Part shown: piece by piece, positions 7,570-16,783 of the stretch
Numbering within the stretch: position 1 is the first letter of the stretch
Layout of the letters: each line of letters opens with the position of its first letter
Assembly: GCA_964542875.1 (NCBI GenBank)
Contig: CAZIWA010000015.1
Location: 1-62,235 of the forward strand
Direction: 5' to 3'
Source: CAZGOM01 sp964542875
GTDB lineage: Bacteria; Planctomycetota; Phycisphaerae; Phycisphaerales; Phycisphaeraceae
DNA length: 62,235 nucleotides
The notes under the pieces: generated by a model
Seen by the model: only the letters and a program-made list of their open reading frames with translations
Told to the model about the DNA's origin: nothing
Database searches by the model: none
Program-made: the position numbers and the translations under genes

Positions 7570-9456
7570 TCATGAGGTTTTGGAGGAGTTACCAACATCT
7601 GAGGAATTTGTCCCCGACTTTTCCTTATGGGTGTCCTGGAGGGCATTGGCGGCTTTTCGCAACTTCCAGTAGACAAGGCTCTTGAGGGCCCGGTCCAGCA
7701 CGAGGGCGCCGAGCATCAGGAAAAAGAGGGTCAGGACAGGGACGACGCCGACAATGCCCCAGAGGGTGTTGCGGTCATCCGGGTGCAAAGTGCTGACGGC
7801 AAAGCCTGAAATGCTCTGCAGTTTGCCCTCTTTCTGGATGACGTAGGTGACTTTGCCGGTGGAATCGATAAATCCGGACATACCAGTGTTGACCGCGCGG
7901 GCGGAGGGAACGCGGTTTTCCACACTGCGGATGGATGCGATCTGGAAATGTTGTAGACACTGATCGGTGTCTGGATACCAGCCGTCGTTGGTGAGATTCA
8001 CGATGGCGTCTGCCTGCTTGTTGCCGCCCGGGGCCCAGATGAGGGTGTGGGTGGCGCGGGCGACGGAGTCCTCAAAGCAGATGGGGGTGACGACCCGGAA
8101 GGGGTGGGTGATCTGCGGGTTCTTGGAAGGTACCAGGAACACGTGGGGGTAAGGACCGGGCTTGATCGTAAAGTCGTAGCCCCAGGGGGCCAGGTGTTTG
8201 ATGAAAAGGTCTTTGAGCCAAGGGGAAGTATCGACCCAGGGGATGTATTCCCCAAAGGGGACACGGTGCATCTTGCTGTAATACTCGGGAGCGATGCCGG
8301 TGGTGGGGGAGATGTAAAAGGCGCTGTTGAAGCGGTTTTGAGCGACGACGCGGACTTTGTTGTCAGGGAATTCCTTGAGGTCCCAGTTCAAGACCGTGGG
8401 AGCGCCGGCCAGGATGGGGGTGTTTAAGGCTTTGGCGAGGTTGATGGTCTGGGTGACGTAGCGCATGCGCTCGACAAAAGTGCCGCGTTTGAAGGAGTTA
8501 TAGAAGGCGATGGATTCGGAGTTGAGGGAGGCGGGGAGCGCGGATTCGGGCCAGGCGATGAGGTCGGGCTGGAGGGGGTTGGCTGCGGCGGATTTGGAAA
8601 GATCGATCATTTCCACCCATGAGGCTTCGATGGCCTCGGCGGTTTTGAGGTCTTTGTTGTTGACGGGTTCATTGGTCTGGATGACGGCGACGTTCAATCC
8701 ATCGGCCGCCAGGTGGGATGGCGTGGAGGTGATGCGCCAGTGGCCGTAGGCAAGGGCCGCGGAGAGGGTGACGGCCCAGATGGCGATGGATGCCTGCACC
8801 CAGCGATTGGCTGTGGGTTTTTGCGAGGGGTCTTTGGGTTTGATTTTGAGGGGCTGGAGGAGAAGGTCAGCAATGAGGCCGGTGGTCATGGCGACCAGAA
8901 AGCTGACGGTGTATTCGCCAAAGAGGTCTGCGGACTGGATGAGATAGCCGGGGTGCTGGCCGGGGAGCCATGCGGCCTGGGTGTGGGCGAGGGAGAGCCA
9001 GCCGAAGCCGCCTGAGGGCCAGTAGCCACGGAGGAATTCCCAGGTGACCCAGCAGATGGGGAAGAGGAGGACCAGGAGGTGGTGGGCGCGTTTATAGAGG
9101 GCGCGGACGGAGAGGAAGGCGAGGGTGGAATAGATGGCCATGACGAAGGAGAGGCCGATGTATCCGCCTACGGTGACCTGGCCGAGCCAGCGGATCATCC
9201 AGAGCCAGAAGATGGAGATGCCGATGTAGATGACCGCGGCCATGAGTTTTGGACGGGCGGACTTGAGCGCGACAATGAGCAGGGGGACGAGGGCAAAATG
9301 GGCCAGAAAGCCCCAGCCGGGGCGGGGGAAGGCAAGGGTGAGCGCAAACAGCCCGACGACCACGGGGATGATGTGGCCGGCGATGGAGGTGAGGCCGGTC
9401 TGCGCGCGGGCAAGATCGATGGCGGGTGGATTGGCGGCCTGAGGCGGGGTTTGCAT
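7570..9456 (-). CDS. lnt: apolipoprotein N-acyltransferase
   Basis: This inner-membrane enzyme adds the third acyl chain to the N-terminal Cys of lipoproteins. The 628-residue product has five to six N-terminal helices (about 28-240), then a nitrilase-fold domain. The expected catalytic triad is visible: E304 in WPESALP, K395 in YSKMHRVPFGEY and C460 in TPICFEDS. A C-terminal helix (VVPVLTLFFLMLGALVL) follows. At 628 residues it is longer than the usual 500-540; the extra length is in loops. It is the first gene of the leftward envelope block and is divergent from the gene at 9605. Confidence 0.92.
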   Translation of the reverse strand: MQTPPQAANPPAIDLARAQTGLTSIAGHIIPVVVGLFALTLAFPRPGWGFLAHFALVPLLIVALKSARPKLMAAVIYIGISIFWLWMIRWLGQVTVGGYIGLSFVMAIYSTLAFLSVRALYKRAHHLLVLLFPICWVTWEFLRGYWPSGGFGWLSLAHTQAAWLPGQHPGYLIQSADLFGEYTVSFLVAMTTGLIADLLLQPLKIKPKDPSQKPTANRWVQASIAIWAVTLSAALAYGHWRITSTPSHLAADGLNVAVIQTNEPVNNKDLKTAEAIEASWVEMIDLSKSAAANPLQPDLIAWPESALPASLNSESIAFYNSFKRGTFVERMRYVTQTINLAKALNTPILAGAPTVLNWDLKEFPDNKVRVVAQNRFNSAFYISPTTGIAPEYYSKMHRVPFGEYIPWVDTSPWLKDLFIKHLAPWGYDFTIKPGPYPHVFLVPSKNPQITHPFRVVTPICFEDSVARATHTLIWAPGGNKQADAIVNLTNDGWYPDTDQCLQHFQIASIRSVENRVPSARAVNTGMSGFIDSTGKVTYVIQKEGKLQSISGFAVSTLHPDDRNTLWGIVGVVPVLTLFFLMLGALVLDRALKSLVYWKLRKAANALQDTHKEKSGTNSSDVGNSSKTS

Positions 9457-9604
9457 GGGCGGTTTTCAGCAGGGGGATTTTGCGATGCAGGTGATGATAG
9501 AAGCACCAAGCGGCGCGGACATTATCGTGTGTCAGGGATTTATGTGCGGGCGGGGGGCTATCATGCCGATTGTTTATCGGCCTTTTCATTTCGGGAGAAC
9601 ATTG

Positions 9605-11488
9605 ATGGACCGGGTCATCAAGCAAAAAAGACGTTGCCGCGTGGCTGTTTCGAAAGCCGGATCCCGCCTGGGGAGGTCTTTGGCGCTTGGGTTGTGTCTG
9701 ATGCTGTGCGGGGTTTACCAACCCGTGTCTGCCCAAAACAACTCGCTGCCTGAGATTAAACCGGTGCGGGAACTGTACGGGGAGGAGTATCTGGAGGCGT
9801 GCGAGGCGCGCAATAAGGCAGATCGGCTTCAGGCTGCGTTTATCGATCGCTACCGATGGTCGTCCGCGAAGAAGACTCCGCCGAAGTATCCCAGCCCTGA
9901 TGCGGAGGTGGCCAGGAATGATTACGACGAGGTGGTTGCGGCATATCGGATGGTGAGCGCGCGGTACCCCAATACGCAGATCGCAGCGTATTCGCTGCGC
10001 CGGCTGAGCGATTTTCACAGGTACCGGCGTGAGACACCGCTGGCGATTCGCGTAGAACGGGAATCGGCTGAAACAGGGGCGGGGATTTATGACGAGAGCC
10101 AGGCTTACTACGCCGCAGGGATGATCGAAATACAAGGCAAGCGGCCCGAGGCGGCCGTTGAGTGGTTTAAAAAGATTTCGCGGCCGGGTGAGAGAAAAGA
10201 GGAAAGTTCCGGCTCAGGAGAGGGGGGACGCGCTGATGTGCAGTTGTACATCAGTGCTCAAAAGGAGATCGTCGCGGCCGAAAGTGCGATGGGCCGGACG
10301 GCTTTGGCCCAGGCAAGGGCGCAGCGCCTAGGCGAGCGGTACAGCGCGTGTGCCGAGTATGCCAAAAAGCGATTGGGCGAAAGCGAGGCGACGACCCGGC
10401 CGTCAGATTGGAGCGCACAGCTTCAACAGGCGCGAGAGCAGATCGATCGTGAGGAAGGCGCGGCGGCTGCGGGGATCGTCAAGGCGCAGAAATACGATGC
10501 GGCATTGGCATTGCGGCTGGAGATAAGGACGGCGCTCGGGGGCGCGGTGAAGGAAGGCAAAGTCAATGCCGGGATAATCGGACAACTCAATGAACTTGAA
10601 GGCAAAGGGGTGGATGTCCCTGAATTTCTGAAGGATGAATACCGGCGGTCCGAGGGAGCGGTGCTGGTTACTTACGTGATCTTGGACGCGATCGAATCAC
10701 GAGGCACGCCGCAAGCCAAAGCAGTGCTGCGGGAGCTTGCGCTCAAGCCCGGAATCCATGGCGTCGCACTGGGGCCGCGCGCGGTGGAATCCTACGGGAG
10801 GCTTTCAAAAGACAGTGGGGAGATTGTGCAGTTGCTGGCGAGCCCACAGCCGGAAACCAAGGAAGCGGTTGCCCGGGCCATCCGAGGCCTGGCGCTTGAT
10901 GCGTCAGTGGTGAAAGCGATGGAAACGCTGATTGGTGAATCAAAATCAATCGATGCGTATGTCTACATTGCCGAGGCATTTGGCCAGGACCCCAGGCCCG
11001 ATACGGCTGATAAGAAGGTGGAGATCCTGTTGGATGCCTCCATGAATCTGAGTCAACTGAAGGAGGCGGAAGAAGACATCAGAGGCAGGGGATACACCGG
11101 TCGGGAATATGTGTTGATGAGCTATGCAAGGGCGCTAGGAAAGATGCAAAACCCCCAAGCGGCTTTAAAGCGACATCTGGATGACAAGAGGGAATTGCCC
11201 CGGCAGTTGGCAGTGATCGGTTTGGCATTGCAGGGCAATAAAGAAGTTCATGACGATGTCGTGGGGATCATCCGCAAGAGCGAAGATGGGTGTTTGCGGT
11301 TGCTGGCGGTGGAGGCGTTGCTCAAAGTGGGGACAAAACAGGATCAGGTGTTGCTTGCGGAGCTTGCAAAAAATGACCCGTATCGCCGGCCGTCCCTTTC
11401 GTGCGTTGGGCCAAGGGGAGAATGGTACTACCCCGTGCGCAGCATGGCGGGGGCAGTGATGGAAAAATTAGAGAAGCAGAAGAAATAA
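9605..11488 (+). CDS. secreted TPR/HEAT-like repeat protein
   Basis: The ATG at 9605 has a GGGAGA site about 6 bases upstream and gives a 627-residue product. Its basic N-terminus and hydrophobic core (LALGLCLMLCGVYQPVSAQ) look like a Sec signal peptide; frames upstream of it read as noncoding. The first half has tetratricopeptide-like helices (for example YRMVSARYPNTQIAAYSLRR). The second half has HEAT-like helical pairs with many GLAL and AVEALLKVG segments. It is probably a periplasmic scaffold with no enzymatic motif. The stop is followed by a repeat hairpin. Confidence 0.65.
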   Translation: MDRVIKQKRRCRVAVSKAGSRLGRSLALGLCLMLCGVYQPVSAQNNSLPEIKPVRELYGEEYLEACEARNKADRLQAAFIDRYRWSSAKKTPPKYPSPDAEVARNDYDEVVAAYRMVSARYPNTQIAAYSLRRLSDFHRYRRETPLAIRVERESAETGAGIYDESQAYYAAGMIEIQGKRPEAAVEWFKKISRPGERKEESSGSGEGGRADVQLYISAQKEIVAAESAMGRTALAQARAQRLGERYSACAEYAKKRLGESEATTRPSDWSAQLQQAREQIDREEGAAAAGIVKAQKYDAALALRLEIRTALGGAVKEGKVNAGIIGQLNELEGKGVDVPEFLKDEYRRSEGAVLVTYVILDAIESRGTPQAKAVLRELALKPGIHGVALGPRAVESYGRLSKDSGEIVQLLASPQPETKEAVARAIRGLALDASVVKAMETLIGESKSIDAYVYIAEAFGQDPRPDTADKKVEILLDASMNLSQLKEAEEDIRGRGYTGREYVLMSYARALGKMQNPQAALKRHLDDKRELPRQLAVIGLALQGNKEVHDDVVGIIRKSEDGCLRLLAVEALLKVGTKQDQVLLAELAKNDPYRRPSLSCVGPRGEWYYPVRSMAGAVMEKLEKQKK

Positions 11489-11502
11489 AAGAGTTGGAGA
11501 GA

Positions 11503-11599
11503 AATGCCATTCGGATAGTGCTCAATGCCTTCATTTGAAGGTATTAGGCGCTGAGATTCAGAGCCCTGACAGATGTTTTAGCCTCATCCGAACGGCATT
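11503..11599. repeat. nested hairpin with AATGCCATTCGGAT arms
   Basis: Arms at 11503-11516 and 11586-11599 pair at 13 of 14 positions. Inside is a second hairpin, ATGCCTTC/GAAGGTAT, with a 4-base loop (11525-11544). The arm sequence recurs at 58155-58176, so it is a dispersed repeat. It fills the convergent gap between the genes ending at 11488 and 11613 and could stop transcription from both. Confidence 0.65.
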
Positions 11600-11612
11600 G
11601 GAGTTGGAGAGG

Positions 11613-12941
11613 TTATCTAACGGTGATGAGGGTTTGGGCGGTGGACTTGGGTTTGATATCGAAGATGCGCACGCGGGCGTTGCCGATGGGGGAGCCCTGG
11701 GGGGCTTTGGGGTCGCCGCGGCCGTCTTCGACGACCCAGAGCTTGGAGCCGTCGGGTGTGATGGCGACGGCGGTGGGGTAGTGGAACATGACGGCATCGG
11801 GGATGGTGCCGGGGGAGCCGAAGCGCTGGAAGAGCTGGAGGGCGGAGCCGGTGTCCCAGTAGAGGAGGATTTCATCGCCGCCGCCGGAGTCCCAGAAGGG
11901 GCCGGGGCCTGGGCCGCGGGCGGCGACCCAGAGGAGGTTGCCGGAGAGGGTCATACCGGAAGGGCCGTAGATGAGCTCAGCGGGTTTGTGGGCGGTGGCG
12001 TATTTGCGGGTGAGGGTTTTGCCGTCGTCGGTGAATTTGATGATCTGGTTTTTGGAGTCGGCGATGTAGACGTTGTCGTGCGAAGCCATGATGGCGGGGC
12101 CCCAGCCGAGGATGGGGGTTTCCTTGTCCTTGATGCCGTAGAGGAAGCCGTCGATGGCGTTTTTGTTTTTGTTGTAGACCTTCAGCGGAGACTTGCTGGT
12201 GATGTAGATTTTGTCGTCGGTGCCGAGGGCGACTGCATTGACCCAGGTGGTGGTGACTTTGGGGTCTTTGAGGTGCAGTTCGGTGGAGCCGACGCGGTAG
12301 GTTTGGGGGGTGCCTTTCCAATCAAAGACGGAGACCTGATGGCTGGCGCCGATGAAGATGCTGCCTTTTTCATCGACGGCGAAGCTGGTGTTGTTGGGCC
12401 GGTAGCCGACGTTAAGGGAGCCGGCTTTGCCGAAGGACAGGTCCTGGGAGAGGTCTTTGTTGAATTTGAAGATCTGGCCGCCTTTTCGGTTGGCGGGGTT
12501 GTCATCGACGTTCCCGGCGTCATAGACGTAGATGTTTTGCGGGGTGATTTTGACGTCCGCAGGGCTGGTCCACTTGCCGTCGGGCCTGTCTGGGCGCTTG
12601 ACCTCGGAATCGAAAGAGAGCTCCAGGTTTTCCCGGTAGCGCAGAGTGTAGAGCCCGGGTTTTAAGCCGGTGTAGCTGAAAACGGTTTTGGGCATCGGCT
12701 TGGTGGGGCCGGCGTAGACGGTGTAAACGACATTGCCGTCTTTATCGAGAAGCTCGACGATGCCTTTGGCGTCACGCGATTGCGTGCTCACCTCGATGGT
12801 TGCCGTATTGCCTTCTTTGTTGGGCGTGGCGGTGATGGTTTGGGCGTGGGCCAGCGTTGCGGAGGCTGCGACTAATAGGCAGGCCAGACCGGACAAAGCG
12901 AGCCGGAAAAAAGATGATTTTGCGGAGACATGTTTGATCAT
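11613..12941 (-). CDS. secreted NHL/six-bladed beta-propeller-like protein
   Basis: The product from the ATG at 12941 has 442 residues. Sequence further upstream in frame is noncoding and includes a repeat. A Sec signal peptide with cleavage after AHA lies at about residues 1-34. An Ig-like segment follows (about 35-125), then repeated blades with motifs such as NVYIADSKNQIIKF, SIFIGASHQVSVFDW and DGSKLWVVEDGRG, typical of NHL or SMP-30-type propellers. It is probably an extracellular or periplasmic binding protein. No catalytic residues can be assigned. It is convergent with the gene at 9605. Confidence 0.7.
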   Translation of the reverse strand: MIKHVSAKSSFFRLALSGLACLLVAASATLAHAQTITATPNKEGNTATIEVSTQSRDAKGIVELLDKDGNVVYTVYAGPTKPMPKTVFSYTGLKPGLYTLRYRENLELSFDSEVKRPDRPDGKWTSPADVKITPQNIYVYDAGNVDDNPANRKGGQIFKFNKDLSQDLSFGKAGSLNVGYRPNNTSFAVDEKGSIFIGASHQVSVFDWKGTPQTYRVGSTELHLKDPKVTTTWVNAVALGTDDKIYITSKSPLKVYNKNKNAIDGFLYGIKDKETPILGWGPAIMASHDNVYIADSKNQIIKFTDDGKTLTRKYATAHKPAELIYGPSGMTLSGNLLWVAARGPGPGPFWDSGGGDEILLYWDTGSALQLFQRFGSPGTIPDAVMFHYPTAVAITPDGSKLWVVEDGRGDPKAPQGSPIGNARVRIFDIKPKSTAQTLITVR

Positions 12942-13041
12942 GATGGGGGGATTGTAAAAGAAACCGGATGAACCGGTGTTTGCCCTTTCTAATATTGTTA
13001 CGACGGGCCGGGATGGGGGGTTCGGAATGGGGGAGGCGGAG

Positions 13042-13082
13042 TTGACCACAAAGGCACGAAGATACGAAGAACGAGAAGGGGA
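13042..13082. repeat. ACCACAAAGGCACGAAG-type repeat copy
   Basis: The sequence GACCACAAAGGCACGAAG followed by ATACGAAGAACGAGAAGG belongs to a dispersed family with relatives at 18860, 25483-25525, 25743-25797 and 30061-30085. It lies between divergent genes, directly before the ATG at 13086. Confidence 0.6.
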
Positions 13083-13085
13083 AAT

Positions 13086-13478
13086 ATGAGTGAAGATGCA
13101 AAAATGGAGACGGGCAAGCCGTCGCGGTGGAATGTGAAATTGCCGTCGTATGCCGCGTTCCTGATGATTCTGATTGGCGTGCCTGTGCTGGTGATGTTGA
13201 TTTATCCCTTTACGCCCGCCGGGATACAGAGCCGAAATCTGAGGGTGGCTCGGGAGCATGCACCGACGATTGAGAAGGCATTGCGAGAGGAAAAGCGATT
13301 TTCGGAGGTCAGAGTGGGCGGTTTCACCGGAGACGGCGGGATGATCGGGGTGTGGGGCTGGGTGGCGACTGAAGCGGACTTGAATGCGCTGAAAGAGCGG
13401 CTGTTGAAAATGAAGCTGCCTTTGGAGGCGAAGGTGATGGTGCGAGCGTATGAAGATGGGGTAAAGGGTGACAGTTGA
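13086..13478 (+). CDS. small single-pass membrane protein
   Basis: The 130-residue product has a polar N-terminus and a transmembrane helix (AAFLMILIGVPVLVMLIYPF, about 24-43). It ends in an alpha/beta domain of about 80 residues with FSEVRVGGFTGDGGMIGVWG and ALKERLLKMKLPLEAKVMVR. The domain size and the pattern of a strand, Gly turn and helix recall a BON-like fold, but this is weak. An independent gene with no recognised family. Confidence 0.55.
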   Translation: MSEDAKMETGKPSRWNVKLPSYAAFLMILIGVPVLVMLIYPFTPAGIQSRNLRVAREHAPTIEKALREEKRFSEVRVGGFTGDGGMIGVWGWVATEADLNALKERLLKMKLPLEAKVMVRAYEDGVKGDS

Positions 13479-13536
13479 TTACGGGTTCTGCGGCGCTGAT
13501 GTAGGCGCGAGCAAAAGGAAATCAAACAATGAGGAT

Positions 13537-13573
13537 GCCCAGGGTTGCGCTTGGGTACACGCTTACCCTGGGC
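13537..13573. repeat. CCCAGGGTTGCGC hairpin
   Basis: A perfect 9-bp inverted repeat GCCCAGGGT/ACCCTGGGC has a 19-base spacer, followed by CGCAATAG, which resembles the right half of the stop-codon palindromes at 20.1 and 36.3 kb. It lies between the convergent genes ending at 13478 and 13635. Either a terminator or a repeat copy is possible. Confidence 0.55.
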
Positions 13574-13634
13574 CGCAATAGGGCCGTGCTTTGAGCACTT
13601 TGGATGAAGTCAAGAGGATGCGGAGCAGCGATGT

Positions 13635-15173
13635 TTAGTTTTTGGGTTCGCTCTTGCTGCAGTGGGTGCGGACTTCGTGGCGGAGGTCTTCCACGAGGTC
13701 TTTCAAGGCGATGGGCTCAGGTTCGCCGGAAAGCTTGATGGGCTCGTTGCGCACGATCTGCTGGGCGATGCGCTTGCCGGGGGTGATGACCGAGGAGTGG
13801 TTGGTGCGCTTCATGGCGACTGCGATTTCCGGGTAGCTCATGGTGGTCATCTCACGGGTGAGATGGACGATGAGGGCCCTGGCCAGCACGGTGGCGCCCT
13901 GGCGGCCGGTGCCGTGGAGCTGGACGTCGCTTACGCCGAGCTTGCGCATGACGGTCTGGGCGATGTCGGAATAGGTGACGGCGCGGCGCGGCGAGGTGGA
14001 TTGCTGCGCTTCAAAAAGCTGGTTGAGGATGGTGTGGCCGATGGGCTCGCGGATGGCGCCCTGGTTGGAGTCGTTGCTGGCCTTTTGCTGGCTGAGCATG
14101 GCCAGGGCCTGAAGCTGGGTGAGGGAGCCTTCGATTTCGCGGATGGGCCCGCGGCACTTGGCGGCGAGAACTTCCACGACGGTTTCCAGGAGGGGGATGC
14201 CGCGACGGTGGGCGAGGGCGCGGACGATCTTGGCCCGGGTGGCGGTGTCGGGGGATTTGATTTCCACGACGAGGCCGCGGACGCAACGGCTGACGAGGGC
14301 GTCGGAGAACTTTTCGATGAGCTTGGGGTGGCTGTCGCTGGCGAGAATGATTTTCGCGCCGCCCAGCTCGATGGCTTCAAAGCTGTGGAGGAATTCCTGT
14401 CGGGTTTTTTCCTTATTGGCGATGAAGTGGACGTCGTCGATGGCGAGGAGGTCCAGGGAGCGGATTTTCTTACGGAATTCCTCAAGGCGCATGGCGCGCA
14501 CAGCGGCGAGGAAGTCGTTGGTGAACTGTTCGCCGGTGCAGTAGAGAACGCGGGCGTCTTTGCGCGCGTGAAGCATTTTCGCGCAGATGCCCTGGAGGAG
14601 GTGGGTTTTACCCAGGCCGCATCCGCCATGGATGAAGAGGGGGGCGGACATGCCGCGGTCGTCTTCGACGATTTTTTGAGCGGCGATGTAGGCCAACTCG
14701 TTGGAGGGGCCGACGACGAATTCTTCAAGCTTGTGACGGAGGTTGTGCCCGCGGTGGGAGAGGGGCTTTAAGCGTGAGCCATAAGCGGGGCTGGGTGTGC
14801 TGTCCTTGCGGGCCTTGGGCGCAGCGACGCCATCGGCGGCGCCGGCTTGGGCGGCCTGGGAGTCCTCTTGCGAGGCCTGGGGGGCGGGGAGGGGCGAGGT
14901 ATCAAAAAGCTGGGGCTGGACTTCGATCTTGAAGCCAACTTTGGGGCCGATTTCCTGGGTGACGGCGTCCTGGATGTCGATCTGGAAGTGCTTGGAGATC
15001 CAGTCGGCGACGAAGCGGTTGGCAACGGCAACCTGAAGGCTGCTTTCGCCGTCGTTGTAGTCAAAGCGCGCGGTCCGGTCGAACCACATGCTGTATTTGC
15101 GCGAGCCGACTCTGTCGGCAAGCCTTCTGGCTACCCTGTCACAAATTGACCGGGAGGTGGTTTGTTTGGTCAC
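13635..15173 (-). CDS. dnaA: chromosomal replication initiator DnaA
   Basis: The product has 512 residues from a GTG at 15173, chosen because AGAGGG lies 7 bases upstream; the longer in-frame ATG start gives a noncoding-looking N-terminus. Domain I occupies about residues 10-90, then a Pro/Ala/Gln linker. The AAA+ domain has Walker A GGCGLGKTH (183-191) and Walker B LLAIDDVHF (242-250). The C-terminal helix-turn-helix carries MSYPEIAVAMKRTNHSSVI, the DnaA-box-binding signature. DnaA-ATP opens oriC and regulates its own gene. Candidate DnaA boxes lie in the 390 bases upstream. Confidence 0.96.
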   Translation of the reverse strand: MTKQTTSRSICDRVARRLADRVGSRKYSMWFDRTARFDYNDGESSLQVAVANRFVADWISKHFQIDIQDAVTQEIGPKVGFKIEVQPQLFDTSPLPAPQASQEDSQAAQAGAADGVAAPKARKDSTPSPAYGSRLKPLSHRGHNLRHKLEEFVVGPSNELAYIAAQKIVEDDRGMSAPLFIHGGCGLGKTHLLQGICAKMLHARKDARVLYCTGEQFTNDFLAAVRAMRLEEFRKKIRSLDLLAIDDVHFIANKEKTRQEFLHSFEAIELGGAKIILASDSHPKLIEKFSDALVSRCVRGLVVEIKSPDTATRAKIVRALAHRRGIPLLETVVEVLAAKCRGPIREIEGSLTQLQALAMLSQQKASNDSNQGAIREPIGHTILNQLFEAQQSTSPRRAVTYSDIAQTVMRKLGVSDVQLHGTGRQGATVLARALIVHLTREMTTMSYPEIAVAMKRTNHSSVITPGKRIAQQIVRNEPIKLSGEPEPIALKDLVEDLRHEVRTHCSKSEPKN

Positions 15174-15482
15174 TATCGAACCCTCTTGTGGAGCGGACCG
15201 CCTGGAGCCTGTGTGAAGCTCTTGCGCCGATGTTTTGTTTTGGGAGGAAATAGACCCTGGCCCCTGATTGCGTAAGCAGTACGTCCGGGCGGTCCGTCGC
15301 GAAGTGCTGTGAGTGATTGGCGCTGGTCGCACGGCTAGGAACGCGTGTGCGGACTTCCTCTTGGAAATCGTGGCGAATCGAACTCATGATCGTCATCCCT
15401 GACGACGGGGTGAAGCATACGGGGAGACGCGCCGGTATTCAATCGGGGAGGTTCATTGACAAAGGCGCTAAACGATGCAGGC

Positions 15483-15562
15483 TGTGGAGATTCAAGGGTT
15501 TGCGCCCGAATGAAATTCTTATCCACTTGTTGCACCCAAGGGGGCTAACAGTGTGTGGGAAA
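15483..15562. promoter_or_regulatory. cluster of candidate DnaA boxes upstream of dnaA
   Basis: Three near-matches to TTATCCACA fall within 80 bases: TTATCCACT (15519-15527), TGTGGAGAT (15483-15491, reverse) and TGTGGGAAA (15554-15562, reverse), next to a T-rich stretch (15570-15592). This could be a DnaA-autoregulated promoter or part of oriC. The rest of the gap (15174-15482) shows no gene and no other strong motif. Confidence 0.4.
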
Positions 15563-15564
15563 AA

Positions 15565-16509
15565 TCACGGGTTTTTAACCGTTTTTTCTAACACCAGAAT
15601 CATTGCCACTTTGCGTGTGTAGGGACGGAAGCCAAGGCGCTTGTAGAGATGGATGGCGCCGGGATTGTTTTCGTCTGCGGCGAGGGAGAGATTGCGATAG
15701 CCGAAGCGGAAGGCGATGCCTTCCGCGCCCAGGAGAAGTTTTTCGCCGATTTTTTTGCCGCGATATTCGGGGATGAGGCCCAGGTAGACGACTTCAACGG
15801 TGGATTTATCGGAAAGCGGGCTTAAAAGCATGACGCCGACGGGGTTTTCCTGGTCCATGAGGACAAACCACCAGCCGGGGGTGAAGGTGCCAGCGGCACG
15901 GTGGCCTTCTATTACATCCGAGATGTCACGGACGCCGACGAGGCCGGGGCAGTCAAGCGTTTTGATGTAACTGCCGAGTATGGCGCGCTCAAAAAGCGGG
16001 ATATTGGCCTGGCTCCAGTTTCGGACCTGAAGTTCCTTGGGGAGCAAGGCGGTGAGGTCCGGGCGGTTGGAGACGGGGCTCAACTGTTGATAGCTGAGCG
16101 TGGCGAGCCGGTTAAAGCCGGCCTGGAAGAAGACGTGCTCTTCGGTGGATTGCCAGGGATCCAAGATGGCCTGAATGAGGCGGGTGTGCTCTGGATTTTG
16201 AGCCAGAGAGGCGGTTTTTACGAGATTTGCCAGGGCCGGGGGCTCGGCGTCGCGGCCCGGCGGGCTGGCGTAAACGGTGACGACTTTGCCCGGGCCGGGG
16301 ACGAACATGACGCTGGCGATAAGCCTGTTTTTGCGCCAGAGGCCGTAGACGCGGGAGGTGTCGATGCGATTTTCGCGGGCGTAATTCAAAAAATGGTCGA
16401 CGGCGGGGTCGTTGGCGTCAGCCCGGCCGGCGAGGAGAAGGCCAAGGCCCAACCGGTGGTGTTCGGGGGAGAGATTCAGTGGGCCGGTGGTGTCTGGCGA
16501 TTGGGTCAT
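15565..16509 (-). CDS. tandem GNAT-type N-acetyltransferase
   Basis: The 314-residue product has two acetyltransferase-like halves. The C-terminal one is well formed: VVYLGLIPEYRGKKIGEKLL is the acetyl-CoA-binding motif A (about residues 238-257), followed by NPGAIHLYKRLGFRPYTRK (motif B). The N-terminal half lacks a clear pyrophosphate loop and is probably degenerate, as in MshD-like double-GNAT proteins. Substrate unknown. Its 3-prime end lies next to the dnaA upstream region. Confidence 0.8.
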   Translation of the reverse strand: MTQSPDTTGPLNLSPEHHRLGLGLLLAGRADANDPAVDHFLNYARENRIDTSRVYGLWRKNRLIASVMFVPGPGKVVTVYASPPGRDAEPPALANLVKTASLAQNPEHTRLIQAILDPWQSTEEHVFFQAGFNRLATLSYQQLSPVSNRPDLTALLPKELQVRNWSQANIPLFERAILGSYIKTLDCPGLVGVRDISDVIEGHRAAGTFTPGWWFVLMDQENPVGVMLLSPLSDKSTVEVVYLGLIPEYRGKKIGEKLLLGAEGIAFRFGYRNLSLAADENNPGAIHLYKRLGFRPYTRKVAMILVLEKTVKNP

Positions 16510-16549
16510 GGGGAGGTGGGGTCATATTAACGCAGGGGACGCGGTTGGG

Positions 16550-16660
16550 GGCGAGGGGATAAAGATCGGGGAAGAAAGGTAAAAGGGACAAGGTAAAAGG
16601 CGGAAAGAAGAAAATGATTTGGAGAAGGGAAAGCGGGAGAGACGTGGGTGTGAGGGGCAT
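16550..16660. other. polypurine-rich intergenic stretch
   Basis: About 110 bases between two divergent genes are almost entirely A and G on the plus strand, with iterated AAGGTAAAAGG and GGGAAAG units. No open frame or hairpin is apparent. The start of the downstream gene is set by GGAGG 7 bases before the ATG at 16784. Confidence 0.5.
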
Positions 16661-16783
16661 TATCCCCGTTTCGTCCACTTCTAAATGATGGCGGGAATGG
16701 GTGGCGTTGACCGTTTTGAGTCGTGGCATACAATGGCGTTCACGTGCCACGGCTTTGCAATGGTGGTATTTGGAGGTTTGCCG

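Noticed and set aside
12942..13259. N-terminal extension of the beta-propeller protein
   Set aside because: The extra 106 codons translate a repeat and the divergent gap; a signal peptide starts at the ATG at 12941.
13662..14771. Plus-strand frame of 369 codons antisense to dnaA
   Set aside because: DnaA motifs on the other strand are unmistakable; the antisense product is low-complexity.
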